From Mycobacterium sp. (GTDB lineage: Bacteria > Actinomycetota > Actinomycetes > Mycobacteriales > Mycobacteriaceae): a stretch of DNA of 36,750 nt. Of the stretch, positions 24,447 to 33,234 are shown piece by piece. The position numbers and the translations under genes were made by a program. The notes under the pieces are model-generated. The model made no database searches and had not been told where the DNA came from. It saw nothing but the letters and a program-made list of their open reading frames with translations. The first letter of the stretch is position 1; every line of letters starts with the position of its first letter. The stretch lies in contig PLSK01000180.1 in the NCBI GenBank assembly GCA_003165155.1, positions 21,547 through 58,296 of the forward strand, written 5' to 3'.

Positions 24447-25960
24447 GCGCCCCGACCCGTTCCGCCGCGCGGGCCAAGCAGTCCTTCGCCGCCCGTGACG
24501 TCGCCACCGGCGAGACCATCGCCGAATTTCCCTGCACGGACGCCGATCTGGTGGCGGCACGGGTCGCCGACTGCCGGGTTGCCGGCCGCGTCTGGCACGG
24601 CCTGGGGTTTGCGCAACGCCGGGGTTGTCTGCTGGCGTGGGCCGCGGACATGGTCGCTCACAGCGAGGACTTCGTGTCACTGATTCACCGCGAGAGTGGG
24701 AAACCCGTCGATGACGCCTACCTCGAACTGGTCATCGCCGTCGAACACATCCGGTGGGCGGCGCGCAACGCCGAACGGGTGCTGCGGAAGCGGCGGGTGA
24801 TACCGACAGCGTTGATGGCCAATTATCGTGCCGTCATCGACTCCGAGCCCTTCGGTGTCATCGGCATCATCAGCCCGTGGAACTACCCATTGTTCGCGCC
24901 AGTGGCGCCGCTGGCGTCGGCGCTGGCGGCGGGCAACGGTGTCGCGCTCAAGCCGAGCGAACACACCACTGCCGTCGGCGCTGAGCTGGTTAACGCCTTC
25001 GTGCGCGCTAATCCTCATGTGCCGGCAGGTGTTTTGACGCTGGTCACCGGTGCCGCGGAAGCTGGGGCCGGTCTGATCAGCGGCGGGGTGGACAAGGTGG
25101 CCTTCACCGGGTCGCCCCGCACCGCCAGAAAGATCCTGCACGCGTGCGCAGAGACTCTGACACCGGCGGTGATGGAATGCGGTGGCAAGGACGCGATGAT
25201 CGTCGCTGCCGACGCCGACGTCGAGGCGGCCGCCGACGCCGCCGCCTGGGGTGGGTTCAGCAATGCCGGCCAGACTTGTGTTGGGGTGGAACGGATCTAC
25301 GTGCACCAGGCCGTCTCCGAGCGGTTCCTCGATGCGCTGGCCCGTCGGCTGCGCACCGTGCGGGTCGGTACCGAGCCGGGTTCGACCTACGGGCCGATGG
25401 CCCTGCCATCGCAAGCCACCGTCGTGGCCGAGCAGGTGCGCCAGGCGATCGAGCACGGTGCAGGCGCTCCGCTGGGCGGTGCAGAACGCGTTCGTGGCCG
25501 CATCGGTGAACCGATCATCCTGGTGGACCCCGACGAATCCTGCTCCGCGGTGCAAGAGGAAACGTTCGGCCCCATGGTGACGGTATGCACGGTGGCCGAC
25601 CTGGAGGAAGCGGTCCGGTTGGCCAACGGCACCAACTTCGGGTTGGGGGCAGCCGTGTTCTCCAAGTCCGAAGGACCGCGTCTAGCGGCTGCCCTGCGCT
25701 GCGGAATGGTATCCATCAACTCGGTGATCGCCTTCGTCAGCATTCCCGAACTGCCCTTTGGCGGAGTCGGTGAAAGCGGCTACGGCCGTATCCACGGCGC
25801 CGAAGGACTCCGTGAATTCAGCCGCACGAAGTCGATTTCGACGAAAGTCGCCAACCCGCCAGGACTCAACGGAATGCTCTTGCAACGGCCCGCCTTCACC
25901 ATGTTCGCGTTGCGTACCATGACCCGCGCCCGCTTCCGCGCCGGACGGCGCAACCCGTGA
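24443..25960 (+). CDS. NAD(P)-dependent aldehyde dehydrogenase
   Basis: A 505-residue aldehyde dehydrogenase. Catalytic residues are visible: Asn147 in SPWNYP, Lys170 in LKPSE, Glu245 in MECGGKD and the nucleophile Cys279 in NAGQTC. It oxidises aldehydes to acids in the cytosol. The start ATG overlaps the ligase stop as ATGA, and the stop overlaps the GTG of the next gene by 4 bp, so it is central in a tightly coupled operon. A C-terminal tail of about 40 basic/hydrophobic residues (FTMFALRTMTRARFRAG) is longer than in most relatives and could touch the membrane. Substrate is unknown. Confidence 0.93.
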   Translation: MSAPTRSAARAKQSFAARDVATGETIAEFPCTDADLVAARVADCRVAGRVWHGLGFAQRRGCLLAWAADMVAHSEDFVSLIHRESGKPVDDAYLELVIAVEHIRWAARNAERVLRKRRVIPTALMANYRAVIDSEPFGVIGIISPWNYPLFAPVAPLASALAAGNGVALKPSEHTTAVGAELVNAFVRANPHVPAGVLTLVTGAAEAGAGLISGGVDKVAFTGSPRTARKILHACAETLTPAVMECGGKDAMIVAADADVEAAADAAAWGGFSNAGQTCVGVERIYVHQAVSERFLDALARRLRTVRVGTEPGSTYGPMALPSQATVVAEQVRQAIEHGAGAPLGGAERVRGRIGEPIILVDPDESCSAVQEETFGPMVTVCTVADLEEAVRLANGTNFGLGAAVFSKSEGPRLAAALRCGMVSINSVIAFVSIPELPFGGVGESGYGRIHGAEGLREFSRTKSISTKVANPPGLNGMLLQRPAFTMFALRTMTRARFRAGRRNP

Positions 25961-26427
25961 TCACTCGACGATTCGCGTTCGCGAGCCCATGCCAGGCCAG
26001 CGCCGAGACAGTCCTGAAGTTGTTGGACGACGTCGATGGCTGGTCTGATTGGGCGCGCCCACTGGTGCTGCAGACCCGCTGGGAACGGTGGGGCGAGTCG
26101 ATGCCGGCGGGCCCGGGCGCGGTACGCAAGATCGGCGCCTGGCCGGTGTGGGTCCGTGAACTCATCCTGACTCGCGACGACGGTGGCCAGACCTACACAG
26201 TCATCAGTCCCGCAGTGTTCACCCACTATCTGGGATCGGTCACGGTGCGGCCGGCGGCAGCGGGAGGCGTCGACGTCGAATGGCGCATCGAGTTCGCCGC
26301 CAGGCGCCGGATCGCGGCGCCGCTGCTGAATGCCGTGCTGCGGGGGACCATCGCGGGACTGCTCAAGCGGTTGGTCAATGCTGCCGAACAGCTGTCCGCC
26401 CGAGAAGAGAGATCACGCAATGAGTGA
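25957..26427 (+). CDS. SRPBCC (polyketide cyclase/START-like) family protein
   Basis: A 156-residue protein with the START-like pattern: an N-terminal strand (RRFAFASPCQ), a helix AETVLKLLDDVDGWSDWARPL, then antiparallel strands and a long C-terminal helix (GTIAGLLKRLVNAAEQL). Such proteins bind hydrophobic small molecules in a central cavity. It begins with GTG overlapping the aldehyde dehydrogenase stop as GTGA. Its position inside the operon suggests it binds or carries a pathway intermediate; catalysis cannot be claimed. Confidence 0.7.
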   Translation: MITRRFAFASPCQASAETVLKLLDDVDGWSDWARPLVLQTRWERWGESMPAGPGAVRKIGAWPVWVRELILTRDDGGQTYTVISPAVFTHYLGSVTVRPAAAGGVDVEWRIEFAARRRIAAPLLNAVLRGTIAGLLKRLVNAAEQLSAREERSRNE

Positions 26428-27232
26428 AGCACTCGCGGCGCACACCATTGACGCGAAGGCGGGGCTGCACGGCCGGGTGGCACTGGTGACCGGTGGGTCG
26501 CGGGGCGTGGGCGCGGGAGTCGCCAGGGAACTCGCCGCGGCCGGCGCGCAGGTCGCCGTGACGTACATGCGGTCGCCGGAGGCCGCTGTCAAGGTGGTCG
26601 CCGACATCGAAGCCGCTGGCGGACAAGCGATGTCGGTCTATGCGTCGGCGGCAGAAGAACAATCGTGGTCGGATGCCGTCGCCGCGATCGTCGATCGCTT
26701 CGGCGATGTCGACCTATTGGTCAGCAATGCCGGCGTGGCCAGCCGGGGGCTTGCCATCGCCGACACCGATCCGCGGGAATACCTCCAGCTGCTTGGCGTG
26801 CACACGCTGGGCCCGCTGGCGTTGATTCGCCAACTGCTGCCGGGCATGCGGGCCAAGGGGCGCTCCGACATCGTGGTGATCTCCAGTGCGATCGTCGACG
26901 TGTGCCCGGCCAACACGGCGCCCTACGCCATGGCCAAGGCCGCCATGGAGGCGGCATGCCGGGTATTGGCCCGTGAGGAGCGCGACCACGGCGTGCGCAT
27001 CAACGTCATCTCGCCGGGTCTGATCGACACCGACATGGGCGCAAGGCTCGTCAACGCCACCTCGCCCGGCGACACGATCGAAGGCACCGAGACCCATTCG
27101 CCGTTCGGGAGAGTCTGCAAGCCGGCCGACATCGCTCGACTCGTAGTCTTCCTCGCCGGTCCTGGCGGGGAGTACATCACCGGTCAGCGGGTGATCATCG
27201 ACGGTGGCGGTGCCGCACCGCCGATGTACTGA
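26420..27232 (+). CDS. Short-chain dehydrogenase/reductase
   Basis: A 270-residue classical SDR. The cofactor motif is TGGSRGVGAG (about 24-33), NAG appears at 103-105, and the active site Ser155/156, Tyr169 and Lys173 (YAMAK) is complete. It interconverts alcohols and ketones with NAD(P). The start overlaps the SRPBCC gene by 8 bp, making it the last gene of the coupled run. A ketone made by this enzyme could feed the BVMO; that order is inference. Confidence 0.92.
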   Translation: MSEALAAHTIDAKAGLHGRVALVTGGSRGVGAGVARELAAAGAQVAVTYMRSPEAAVKVVADIEAAGGQAMSVYASAAEEQSWSDAVAAIVDRFGDVDLLVSNAGVASRGLAIADTDPREYLQLLGVHTLGPLALIRQLLPGMRAKGRSDIVVISSAIVDVCPANTAPYAMAKAAMEAACRVLAREERDHGVRINVISPGLIDTDMGARLVNATSPGDTIEGTETHSPFGRVCKPADIARLVVFLAGPGGEYITGQRVIIDGGGAAPPMY

Positions 27233-27317
27233 CCCGTCGCCGCGACGAAGCAGAACAACGAATGCGGGGCCCGTCCCACCTGGGAAGGCCACCGCACTTA
27301 TGGAATTGGCCGTGGCT

Positions 27318-28499
27318 CTACAGCGTGCGGGCGATCAGTTCCTTCATGACCTCGTTGGCGCCAGCGTAGATCTTCTGGATGCGGGCGTCCGCGTACATCT
27401 GGGCAATCGGGTATTCCAGGCTGTAGCCGTAACCGCCGAACAACTGCAAGCAGCGGTCGATCACTGCGCACTGCTGATCGGCCAACCAGTACTTGGCCAT
27501 CGCGGCGGTAGTCACGTCGAGATGGCCGTCGACGAGGGCGCTGATGCACTGGTCGATGAAGACCCGCGACACGTGCGCGATGGTGGCGCACTCGGCGAGT
27601 TCGAACCGAGTGTTCTGCATGGCAAACAGCGGGGCGTTGAACACGTTGCGTTGCTTGGTGTATTCGACGGTCAGCTCGACGGCGCGCTCCATCGAGGCGA
27701 CGGCAGCGACGCCGAGTATCACCCGCTCGGTGGCCAGCTGCGTCTTGAGTTGAGCGAATCCACCGTTGAGCGATCCGAGGACGGCGTCGGCGGGCACAGG
27801 GAAGTCTTCGAAGAACAGCTCGGCGGTGTCCTGGCCCTTCTGGCCTATCTTCCTCAGCGCCGCACCGCGGGAGAACCCGACCGGGTCGCTGCCTGCCGAG
27901 CGTTCGGTGACGTCAACGATGAACAGTGAGATTCCCGCGCCCCGGGCGTTGGGGTCGGTCTTGGCGGCCACGATCACCACGTCGGCGTTGAGGCCGTTGG
28001 AGATGAAGCACTTCGTGCCGCTGAGCGAAAAGCCGTCGTCGGTGGGGACCGCACGGGACGTCATCGCCTGCAGATCCGAGCCGGCGCCAGGTTCGGTCAT
28101 CGCGATGGCGCTAATCCACTCACCTGAAGCCAGTTTCGGAAGGTAGCGCTTCTTTTGCGCCTCGGTGCCGTAAGCCAGGATGTAGTGCGGGACGATGACG
28201 GCGTGCACGCCCAGGTGCAGCGAGGTGTCACCGGCGAGGGTTTGCTCGGTGAGGAACGCGGCTTCGTGGGCGAAAGTGCCGCCGCCGCCACCGTATTCCT
28301 CGGGAATCGACATGCACATCAGGCCCATTTCGCCTGCCTGCCGGTACAGTTCGCGGTCGGGCCGACCCTCGCGGGCCGCGGACTCGGCCTGCGGGCACAC
28401 ATACCGTGTGAAGAAGTCGCGCGCCAAATCGGCAACGGCAGCCACGTCGTCGGTCATCCACGACGCGGTCTGGCGGGAAGCTTCCAAAGTCGATGTCAT
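27318..28499 (-). CDS. Acyl-CoA dehydrogenase (FadE-like)
   Basis: A 393-residue FAD enzyme that desaturates acyl-CoA at C2-C3, the first step of beta-oxidation. AMTEPGAGSD (about 133-142), the LQLFGGYGY segment and the final IYAGANEVMKELI region are typical. The usual glutamate of the short/medium-chain enzymes in YEGT is Ala here; the pattern is that of long-chain and branched-chain enzymes, whose base lies in helix G (here probably Glu271 in SMER). The ATG at 28499 is chosen because GGAGAGGA precedes it. It converges with the SDR and diverges from the carotenoid oxygenase. Electrons would pass to ETF; substrate unknown. Confidence 0.9.
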   Translation of the reverse strand: MTSTLEASRQTASWMTDDVAAVADLARDFFTRYVCPQAESAAREGRPDRELYRQAGEMGLMCMSIPEEYGGGGGTFAHEAAFLTEQTLAGDTSLHLGVHAVIVPHYILAYGTEAQKKRYLPKLASGEWISAIAMTEPGAGSDLQAMTSRAVPTDDGFSLSGTKCFISNGLNADVVIVAAKTDPNARGAGISLFIVDVTERSAGSDPVGFSRGAALRKIGQKGQDTAELFFEDFPVPADAVLGSLNGGFAQLKTQLATERVILGVAAVASMERAVELTVEYTKQRNVFNAPLFAMQNTRFELAECATIAHVSRVFIDQCISALVDGHLDVTTAAMAKYWLADQQCAVIDRCLQLFGGYGYSLEYPIAQMYADARIQKIYAGANEVMKELIARTL

Positions 28500-28647
28500 T
28501 CTCGTCCTCTCCACAGCGGGTGTCGTCAGCCGTCTGACCGGGCCCGTCGGACCCTTCCCGGTCAACCACGACCCGGCTGGCTATTCCGTGGAATGCAGGC
28601 AAGGCGTGCAATCGACTGTTGTATGCACAGTAGAACACAGCATTGTA

Positions 28648-28686
28648 TACGCATAATTGACCGATCCCGTCTGGTGATCGTAAGGT
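28648..28686 (+). promoter_or_regulatory. Promoter of the carotenoid oxygenase gene with TACGCATA motif
   Basis: TACGCATA (28648-28655), one base, then -35 TTGACC (28657-28662), an 18-nt spacer and -10 TAAGGT (28681-28686). The start codon is at 28719, so a leader of about 25 nt is expected. The layout is repeated upstream of the secreted-protein operon at 35928-35890. The adjoining A/T-rich segment 28619-28656 could also serve the divergent acyl-CoA dehydrogenase. Confidence 0.6.
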
Positions 28687-28718
28687 GGTGGGAGTCACTC
28701 GCGGGAAGGATTGTTTCG

Positions 28719-30203
28719 ATGGTCACAGCGATTCCGAACGACATCCGCTTGATGGGCCCGCTGAAGCCGATGAGGTTCGAAGCCCACATCGAAGACTGTG
28801 TGGTCACCGAGGGCGAGATCCCGCCGCAACTCAATGGCGGCTTCTATCGCGTAGGTCCGACCTGGAAACGCCCCACTAAGCAGGGGTTCAACGGACTGGC
28901 CTCCACCGATGCGATGGTTCAAGGCTTGATCTTCGCCGAGGGGCGAGCGCACTTCACCAACAAATGGGTCGAGACACCCAAGTATCTGCTGGAGCAGAAA
29001 CACAACGCATCGCTGTTCGATTGGACTGACGGCGTGTTCACCGACTGGCGTGGGTATGGACTGGGTGCATCGATTCCCAACGAGTACACCGGTGGAGTTC
29101 CCGCCGGCAGCCCAATAGTCAACGTGTTCCCCTTCGCCGGTGAGCTACTGGCTAGCGGCGAGCAGGGTATTCCGCCGGTCGCGATCGATCCTGTTACGTT
29201 GGAGACTCGCGGTATCGTCCCGTGGTCGCACCGCCTATCACCCGGGATGACCCCACCTACGTGCTTCGGAGACAACGCGTTCACCGCTCACCCCAAGTGG
29301 GATGCCGCCAGCGGCGTTCTCTACGGCTGGTCGTATCGCGACGTGCAGCCATACGTCACCCTGCATTGGGTGCACCCCGACGGACGGATAGAAACCCGCG
29401 ATATCGACGACGCCCCATACGCGCAAAACGCCCACGACATGTGGCTTACCGAGAACTACGTGGTACTCCCCTTCCAGCCATTTCTGGTCGACCAGAAGCG
29501 CATCGAGCGCGGGCTGTCGGTCTTCGGATGGGACCCCACGCTGCCGACCAAACTGGCCCTCGTCTCCCGCGCGGACATCAATGCGCCGATCAAGTGGGTC
29601 ACGGCTGACTTCGACAACCAATACATCATGCACACCATGTCGGCCAATCACGTGGGGGACAAACTGATCCTCGACGGACCGATCTTCGACCGCCCGCCAT
29701 TTCCGTTTGAAGACCAGGTGGACTTCGGTGTCGATTTCGTACCGTTCGGTGCTGGCGTGACCGGTCGCTGGATCGTCGACCTCGCCGAGGGCACTGTCAA
29801 AGCCGAGCGACTCGACGATAGAGCTGTGGAGTTCCCGAAAGTCGACGAGCGCTACTACGGCAAGAATTACGAGTGGGGCTTCATGGCTTGCGGCGAGACC
29901 CTGTGGTCGCTGGATTCGGTCTTGCGCCGCAACGTGCGTACTGGCGACGAAGAGATCTTCAAAATCGACGGACGTGGCCAATCGGTGGCCCTCTTCGAGC
30001 CCACCTTTGCCCCGCGATCGACTACCGCGCCCGAAGGCGATGGCTACCTAATCGTGCCCATTTCGCACTTCATGGAGAATACTTCCGAATACCAGATCTT
30101 CGACACCCAGGACTTTGCCGCCGGGCCGGTCGCTCGCATCGAATTACCCTTCCAGATCGGGTGGACCCCCCACGGCCACTTCCTCAACTTTGACCCCCGT
30201 TAA
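28719..30203 (+). CDS. Carotenoid oxygenase (RPE65/lignostilbene-dioxygenase family)
   Basis: A 494-residue iron(II) dioxygenase that cleaves a double bond of carotenoids, apocarotenoids or stilbenes to aldehydes/ketones. The four iron-binding histidines can be placed as His191 (AHPKWD), His239 (NAHDMW), His305 (IMHTMS) and His485 (TPHGHF). The glutamates and the beta-propeller repeats of the family are present. The ATG at 28719 follows GGGAAGGA at ideal spacing; the longer frame upstream lies in the divergent gene. It starts a run with a kinase-like and a phytoene-desaturase-like gene. Aldehyde products could enter the nearby aldehyde dehydrogenase route. Exact substrate unknown. Confidence 0.92.
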   Translation: MVTAIPNDIRLMGPLKPMRFEAHIEDCVVTEGEIPPQLNGGFYRVGPTWKRPTKQGFNGLASTDAMVQGLIFAEGRAHFTNKWVETPKYLLEQKHNASLFDWTDGVFTDWRGYGLGASIPNEYTGGVPAGSPIVNVFPFAGELLASGEQGIPPVAIDPVTLETRGIVPWSHRLSPGMTPPTCFGDNAFTAHPKWDAASGVLYGWSYRDVQPYVTLHWVHPDGRIETRDIDDAPYAQNAHDMWLTENYVVLPFQPFLVDQKRIERGLSVFGWDPTLPTKLALVSRADINAPIKWVTADFDNQYIMHTMSANHVGDKLILDGPIFDRPPFPFEDQVDFGVDFVPFGAGVTGRWIVDLAEGTVKAERLDDRAVEFPKVDERYYGKNYEWGFMACGETLWSLDSVLRRNVRTGDEEIFKIDGRGQSVALFEPTFAPRSTTAPEGDGYLIVPISHFMENTSEYQIFDTQDFAAGPVARIELPFQIGWTPHGHFLNFDPR

Positions 30204-30213
30204 TACGCGAGCA

Positions 30214-31401
30214 GTGCGGACTGCGACGAAAGATGCTGCCAGGATAGGCCTTTCGGTTGCACGCGTCGCGACCTCGGTGGTGTCGGACAGGCTCAATCCG
30301 CCGACTGTCCGGTCCTTCGCCGACGTTCCCTCCCGCATCGGCCATATCACGCCGGGATGGCTGACCGCGGTACTGCAAGGCGTACTGCCGGGCGTCGAAG
30401 TCGATGCGGTATCAGAGGACGGGGTCTCATCGGGAACTTCCGTCCGGGCACGGTTGCATCTGCGATACGCGACGGACCGCGACGACCAACCGGCCACCAT
30501 GTTCGCCAAGAGCACTCCGACGTTCGCCACTCGGATCGCCAACGGACTGACCGGAACTGCGCCGACCGAGGCCGGTTTCTACCGTGAACTGCGGCCGCAG
30601 CTGGACATCGAGGCGCCCCTGGGCTACCACGGTGCGTTCGATGAAAGGTCGTGGCGTTCCATCCAGATCATCGAAGATCTGGTCGCGACGAAGGGCGCCG
30701 GGTTCTGCTCACCAGCCCGCTTTGTATCCGCCCAAGAGGCGGAGCAAATCGTGTGTCAACTGGCCGCCTTGCATGCCCAGGGAATGCAGTTGCCGCGCGT
30801 ATCCACGGGACGGCCCCCGTGGTTGCGCACCTATCCCGACTGGTGGGGTCAGGCGCTGAGGGTGGTCGGGGTCAAGCGCAGTCACCTGCGGGGCGTGGCG
30901 GCTGCCGTCGACCACGGTGTGATGCCAGCGGCACTTCGCGGCCGTGGAAATGACCTGTGGGAGGGATTCCTTCGTTCGGTGCAGGCTCATCGAAATCTGC
31001 CTGCAACACTGCTGCATGGCGACGTCCACCTCGGCAATTGGTATGTCACCGAGGACGGTGTGATGGGCCTTTGTGACTGGCAGTGTGTATCGGCGGGGCA
31101 CTGGTCGCGTGACCTGGCCTACGCGTTGGCAACAGTTCTGGACGTCGAGCAACGTCGGACGTGTGACCGCGAGTTGATCGAGATCTATCTGGACCGACTG
31201 CGAGAGGGCGGCGCCCCGCCTATGGAGTTCACGGCGGCCTGGCACATGTACCGTCGGCAGCTGCTTGGCGCATTGGTGATGTGGACACCCACGTACCGGC
31301 CACCGCCGTTGATGCCCGACATGCAACCAACCGAAGTGACCGAAGAAATGTTGCGGCGTATCAGCACCGCGATCGTCGACCTGGACTCCTTATCGGCATG
31401 A
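30214..31401 (+). CDS. Aminoglycoside-phosphotransferase-like / ecdysteroid-kinase-like protein
   Basis: A 395-residue protein with the kinase-like core: an N-lobe around MFAKSTPTF and IQIIEDLVA, the catalytic loop LLHGDVHLGNWY (His268, Asp270) and the metal-binding CDWQ (Asp288, the DFG-equivalent). These enzymes phosphorylate small hydroxylated molecules; resistance is only one of many roles and is not indicated here. The start is uncertain: GTG at 30214 or TTG at 30190, the latter overlapping the oxygenase stop. It lies in the same run as the carotenoid oxygenase and could phosphorylate an alcohol intermediate. Confidence 0.8.
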   Translation: MRTATKDAARIGLSVARVATSVVSDRLNPPTVRSFADVPSRIGHITPGWLTAVLQGVLPGVEVDAVSEDGVSSGTSVRARLHLRYATDRDDQPATMFAKSTPTFATRIANGLTGTAPTEAGFYRELRPQLDIEAPLGYHGAFDERSWRSIQIIEDLVATKGAGFCSPARFVSAQEAEQIVCQLAALHAQGMQLPRVSTGRPPWLRTYPDWWGQALRVVGVKRSHLRGVAAAVDHGVMPAALRGRGNDLWEGFLRSVQAHRNLPATLLHGDVHLGNWYVTEDGVMGLCDWQCVSAGHWSRDLAYALATVLDVEQRRTCDRELIEIYLDRLREGGAPPMEFTAAWHMYRRQLLGALVMWTPTYRPPPLMPDMQPTEVTEEMLRRISTAIVDLDSLSA

Positions 31402-31435
31402 CCTTTAGTGATAACGAAAAGTCAACGGAGACAAC

Positions 31436-33049
31436 ATGACTACACAGGAAACGCAGCGCAACGACGTGATTATCGTCGGTGGCGGACACAACGGGCTGGT
31501 CGCCGGTTGCTACCTCGCCAAGGCGGGATTGCAGGTGCTGATCGTCGAGCAGGCCCCGTGGTTGGGCGGCATGGCGGCCTCACGGGCCTTCGTCCCGCAA
31601 GCCCCCGAGCACGTTCTCAGTCCCGGCGCGTGGGAGAACGTCTACTTCCGTGCCGGCGGTGTGGGCGAGGAACTCGAACTGCACCGATTCGGTCACCGCG
31701 ATCTGGACTCCGCCGGCTGGGCATGGTTGGGGGACAACGGCGAATCGGTGGTTCTGCAAGCGAGCCTGTCCAAGACCCTGGCCGACATTCGACGCTTCTC
31801 GGTCAAGGACGCTGTCACCTACGCCGACCTCACTGAAGCCGGCATCAAGATCCTCAAGATCCAAGACGAGTACGGGCTGTCACAGCCGAAGCGGCCCAGC
31901 CTGGCGACCGTGGCCACTGCCGTGCGCGCCGTGGTCGGCAGCCGACGCATCAGGAGCCTGCTGGGATCGCTGCTGACGACCACCGCCGCCGATGGCATCG
32001 AGGCGCTGTTCGAGTCCGAGGCGCTGCGCGGGGTGTTCGCGGGAACTGGCGCGATTCTGGCGCCGCTTACCGTCGATGGCAGCGCCATCGCGCTGTTGGC
32101 CGCGTCGATGATCCACCACCATGGGGCAGCGCGGCCCGTCGGCGGAATGGGAGGTTTGGTCGCGGCACTTCAGAGATGCTTCGAGGCACATGGCGGGCAG
32201 CTGCGGCTGTCCTCCAAGGTGGCCGGCATCCGGATGAACTCCCGCGCAGGTGGTGTCGTCGAACTGACCGACGGCACGGTGATTCACGCCGAGCGCGCCG
32301 TTATTGCGGCATGCCCGGTCCAGCGGTTGCCCGACATGGTTGGTGATGCGTTGCCCGTCGACATTGCCGAGCGGCTCCGGCACGCCCCGGCCAACTCGAC
32401 GGGTCTGGGCACCTTCACCATCAACGCCGCACTGTCCGGTCGCGTCGAATTGCCCCATCATCAAGCGAATCGGAAGGACCTCGACCTTCGCAGGCCTGCG
32501 ATCTATATGGGCACTCTCGAAGAGGTCGTTGCGGCGGGGGAGCAATCAGCGCGCGGAGAGCTGCCCGATCGGACGACGTTCTGCCTGGGCATCTTGTCCG
32601 CCATCGATGAAAGCCAGGCCCCGCCCGGGCAGGACGTCGTCCAGCTCTACAGTCCTGCGCCCGTGCGCCCCGACGGCGGGTGGGACAAGTGGCGCGGGGA
32701 AGCCGAGCGGCGCCTGCTGGACAAGGTCAGCCAAGCCGCACCCGACTTCGTCAACCTGCAGATCGGTAATTTCGTCGAGACTGCCGAAGATCTCGCCGGT
32801 CGCACGGGTGCGGAGAACGGCTGCATTTACCACATCGACAACCTGCCCACCCGGATCGGTCCGCTGCGGCCCGCCGCCGGCGCCGGTGGCTACCGCACAG
32901 CAGTACCGGACCTGTACCTCGGATCAGCGAGTTGCCATCCTGGTGGGGGCGTCTCTGGACTGCCTGGCAAGCATTGCGCCACAGCGGTTCTCGACGATCT
33001 TCGCGGTGGCCGTGGTTTCCTCAGCCGGATCCGTACCTCTTTGACATAG
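31436..33049 (+). CDS. Phytoene-desaturase-like FAD oxidoreductase
   Basis: A 537-residue flavoprotein of the phytoene desaturase/amine oxidase superfamily. The Rossmann motif VIIVGGGHNGLVAGCYLAK (about 11-29) with the acidic residue in IVEQ binds FAD; the C-terminal PDLYLGSASCHPGGGVSGLPG is the family's second FAD signature. Members desaturate or isomerise polyisoprenoids and related lipids. The ATG at 31436 follows GGAG. It is the last gene of the carotenoid-oxygenase run, followed directly by a hairpin. The family is confident, the substrate is not. Confidence 0.88.
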   Translation: MTTQETQRNDVIIVGGGHNGLVAGCYLAKAGLQVLIVEQAPWLGGMAASRAFVPQAPEHVLSPGAWENVYFRAGGVGEELELHRFGHRDLDSAGWAWLGDNGESVVLQASLSKTLADIRRFSVKDAVTYADLTEAGIKILKIQDEYGLSQPKRPSLATVATAVRAVVGSRRIRSLLGSLLTTTAADGIEALFESEALRGVFAGTGAILAPLTVDGSAIALLAASMIHHHGAARPVGGMGGLVAALQRCFEAHGGQLRLSSKVAGIRMNSRAGGVVELTDGTVIHAERAVIAACPVQRLPDMVGDALPVDIAERLRHAPANSTGLGTFTINAALSGRVELPHHQANRKDLDLRRPAIYMGTLEEVVAAGEQSARGELPDRTTFCLGILSAIDESQAPPGQDVVQLYSPAPVRPDGGWDKWRGEAERRLLDKVSQAAPDFVNLQIGNFVETAEDLAGRTGAENGCIYHIDNLPTRIGPLRPAAGAGGYRTAVPDLYLGSASCHPGGGVSGLPGKHCATAVLDDLRGGRGFLSRIRTSLT

Positions 33050-33070
33050 GCTGCCCTGTCGCCGGGCAGC
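33050..33070 (+). terminator. Hairpin directly after the desaturase-like gene
   Basis: GCTGCCC and GGGCAGC form a perfect 7-bp stem with a 7-nt loop, starting one base after the TAG stop. There is no T tract. It probably ends the carotenoid-oxygenase transcript before the convergent gene at 33235; the 160 bp between hold nothing recognised. Confidence 0.55.
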
Positions 33071-33234
33071 GCAGGCTCTGGGCGGGGTATCGAGGCGCTG
33101 TCGCCCGCCCAACATCGAACGGATTCGCCAGATGTCCGGAATGGGTGATCGTCTGGAAACGGCCCTGTCCAAGAGCATGTTCGAGTTCTCCCGCTGCCTG
33201 TTGGCGCTCACCAAAGGACTACTCGGGGGATTGC

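Noticed and set aside
30214-31401. Antibiotic-resistance aminoglycoside phosphotransferase
   Set aside because: The kinase fold motifs are shared by many small-molecule kinases; the genomic context is lipid/isoprenoid metabolism, not resistance.
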